Part shown: one piece after another, positions 5,221 through 5,327 of the stretch
Layout: each line of letters starts with the position of its first letter
Numbering within the stretch: the stretch's first letter is position 1
NCBI GenBank assembly: GCA_028711875.1
Contig: JAQTRJ010000183.1
Coordinates: 1 to 5,327, forward strand
Direction: 5' to 3'
Length of the DNA: 5,327 nucleotides
Source of the DNA: a bacterium
GTDB taxonomy: Bacteria > Electryoneota > RPQS01
Made by a program: the position numbers and the translations under genes
The notes under the pieces: generated by a model
What the model was told of the DNA's origin: nothing
Seen by the model: the letters and a program-made list of their open reading frames with translations, nothing else
The model's database searches: none

Positions 5221-5246
5221 GTCGGCTGCTTGCAGCCGACCCTTTT
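5221..5246 (+). terminator. Terminator-like hairpin with T-run inside repeat unit 2
   Basis: GTCGGCTGC (5221-5229) and GCAGCCGAC (5232-5240) form a 9-bp stem with a 2-base TT gap, then CC and four Ts. Against unit 1, a T-to-C change next to the loop extends the possible stem by one pair. Confidence 0.5.
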
Positions 5247-5278
5247 CTCTTGCGAGCCTCGTCCACTTTTCACCCGGT

Positions 5279-5298
5279 GGTGACTCTCCAGAGTCACC
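5279..5298. repeat. GGTGACTCT palindrome, copy 4
   Basis: Lies in the same context as copy 2, after the terminator-like hairpin and the 32-base link. Confidence 0.85.
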
Positions 5299-5302
5299 CC
5301 TC

Positions 5303-5327
5303 ACCGCGCGCAATCCGGCTGGAACCG
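5303..5327. repeat. Start of a further, diverged repeat unit cut by the window edge
   Basis: The last bases (CGCGCGCAATCCGGCTGGAA region) match the GCACGCAACCCGGCCGGAAT region of unit 2 (5111-5130) at most positions. This suggests the repeat array continues to the right of the window. Confidence 0.45.

Larger units (their letters stand above)
5060..5300. repeat. Composite palindromic repeat, unit 2
   Basis: The module order matches unit 1: CGCCGAGCCGGG (5060-5071); hairpin arms GCCGGGTT (5066-5073) and AACCCGGC (5117-5124), here with a 43-base loop; CGGAATCTTTCCCGGTG; palindrome copy 3; a longer spacer holding another GGCCGGAATC (5180-5189); the GTCGGCTGC hairpin with T-run; a link; and palindrome copy 4. 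The 42 bases at 4918-4959 and 5119-5160 are identical. The segments 4968-5053 and 5216-5300 differ at only three positions, one of them a missing T. Length differences between units lie in the loop and the spacer. Confidence 0.8.

Noticed and set aside
4741..5327. A CRISPR array
   Set aside because: The repeats are unevenly spaced, belong to several families and differ in length, and the spacers are not uniform. No cas gene is visible.
4741..5327. An insertion sequence or integron attC cassette array
   Set aside because: No transposase or integrase, no target duplication, and no attC-type core sites are visible. The hairpins are too short and too alike.

Overview
The window looks like a chromosomal piece of an uncultured bacterium of the wider FCB group (Bacteroidota, Zixibacteria, KSB1, Latescibacteria and similar lineages). 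The best clue is the large protein at 1809-4118: a gingipain-type (family C25) protein ending in a NYPNPFN-type C-terminal domain, the usual cargo tag of type IX secretion in these phyla. The DNA is GC-rich in the genes, with an AT-richer divergent intergenic region. No 16S, tRNA or housekeeping gene is present, so the placement is an inference.

Layout. (1) 1-1179, minus strand: the first 393 codons of a secreted, cysteine-rich protein with a short coiled coil and two PPC-like beta domains; its 3' end lies beyond the left edge. (2) 1180-1808: a 629-base divergent intergenic region with sigma70-like promoter candidates on both strands, an alternating inverted repeat of TTTCCG, and several leader hairpins. 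(3) 1809-4118, plus strand: the C25-like protein with a TTG start. (4) 4119-4329: a gene-free spacer with a 10-bp inverted repeat, four tandem octamers, and a hairpin of a type that recurs downstream. (5) 4330-4725, plus strand: a 131-residue helix-turn-helix protein. (6) 4726-5327: no credible gene; a dense mosaic of short palindromic repeats in at least three families, running off the right edge.

How the parts fit. The two large genes are divergent, and both encode exported surface or secreted proteins, so they may share regulation from the region between them. The small HTH protein looks like a stand-alone DNA-binding protein with its own ribosome binding site; nothing ties it to the secreted proteins beyond adjacency.

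The two most interesting observations are these. First, aligned by eye to remembered gingipain sequence, the C25 protein keeps the catalytic Cys at the exact spacing but has Ser where the catalytic His should be. Second, the right-hand repeats form a composite structured element whose hairpin arms change in compensating pairs between copies, and a related hairpin lies upstream of the HTH gene. I see no defence system, CRISPR array, transposase or biosynthetic cluster.
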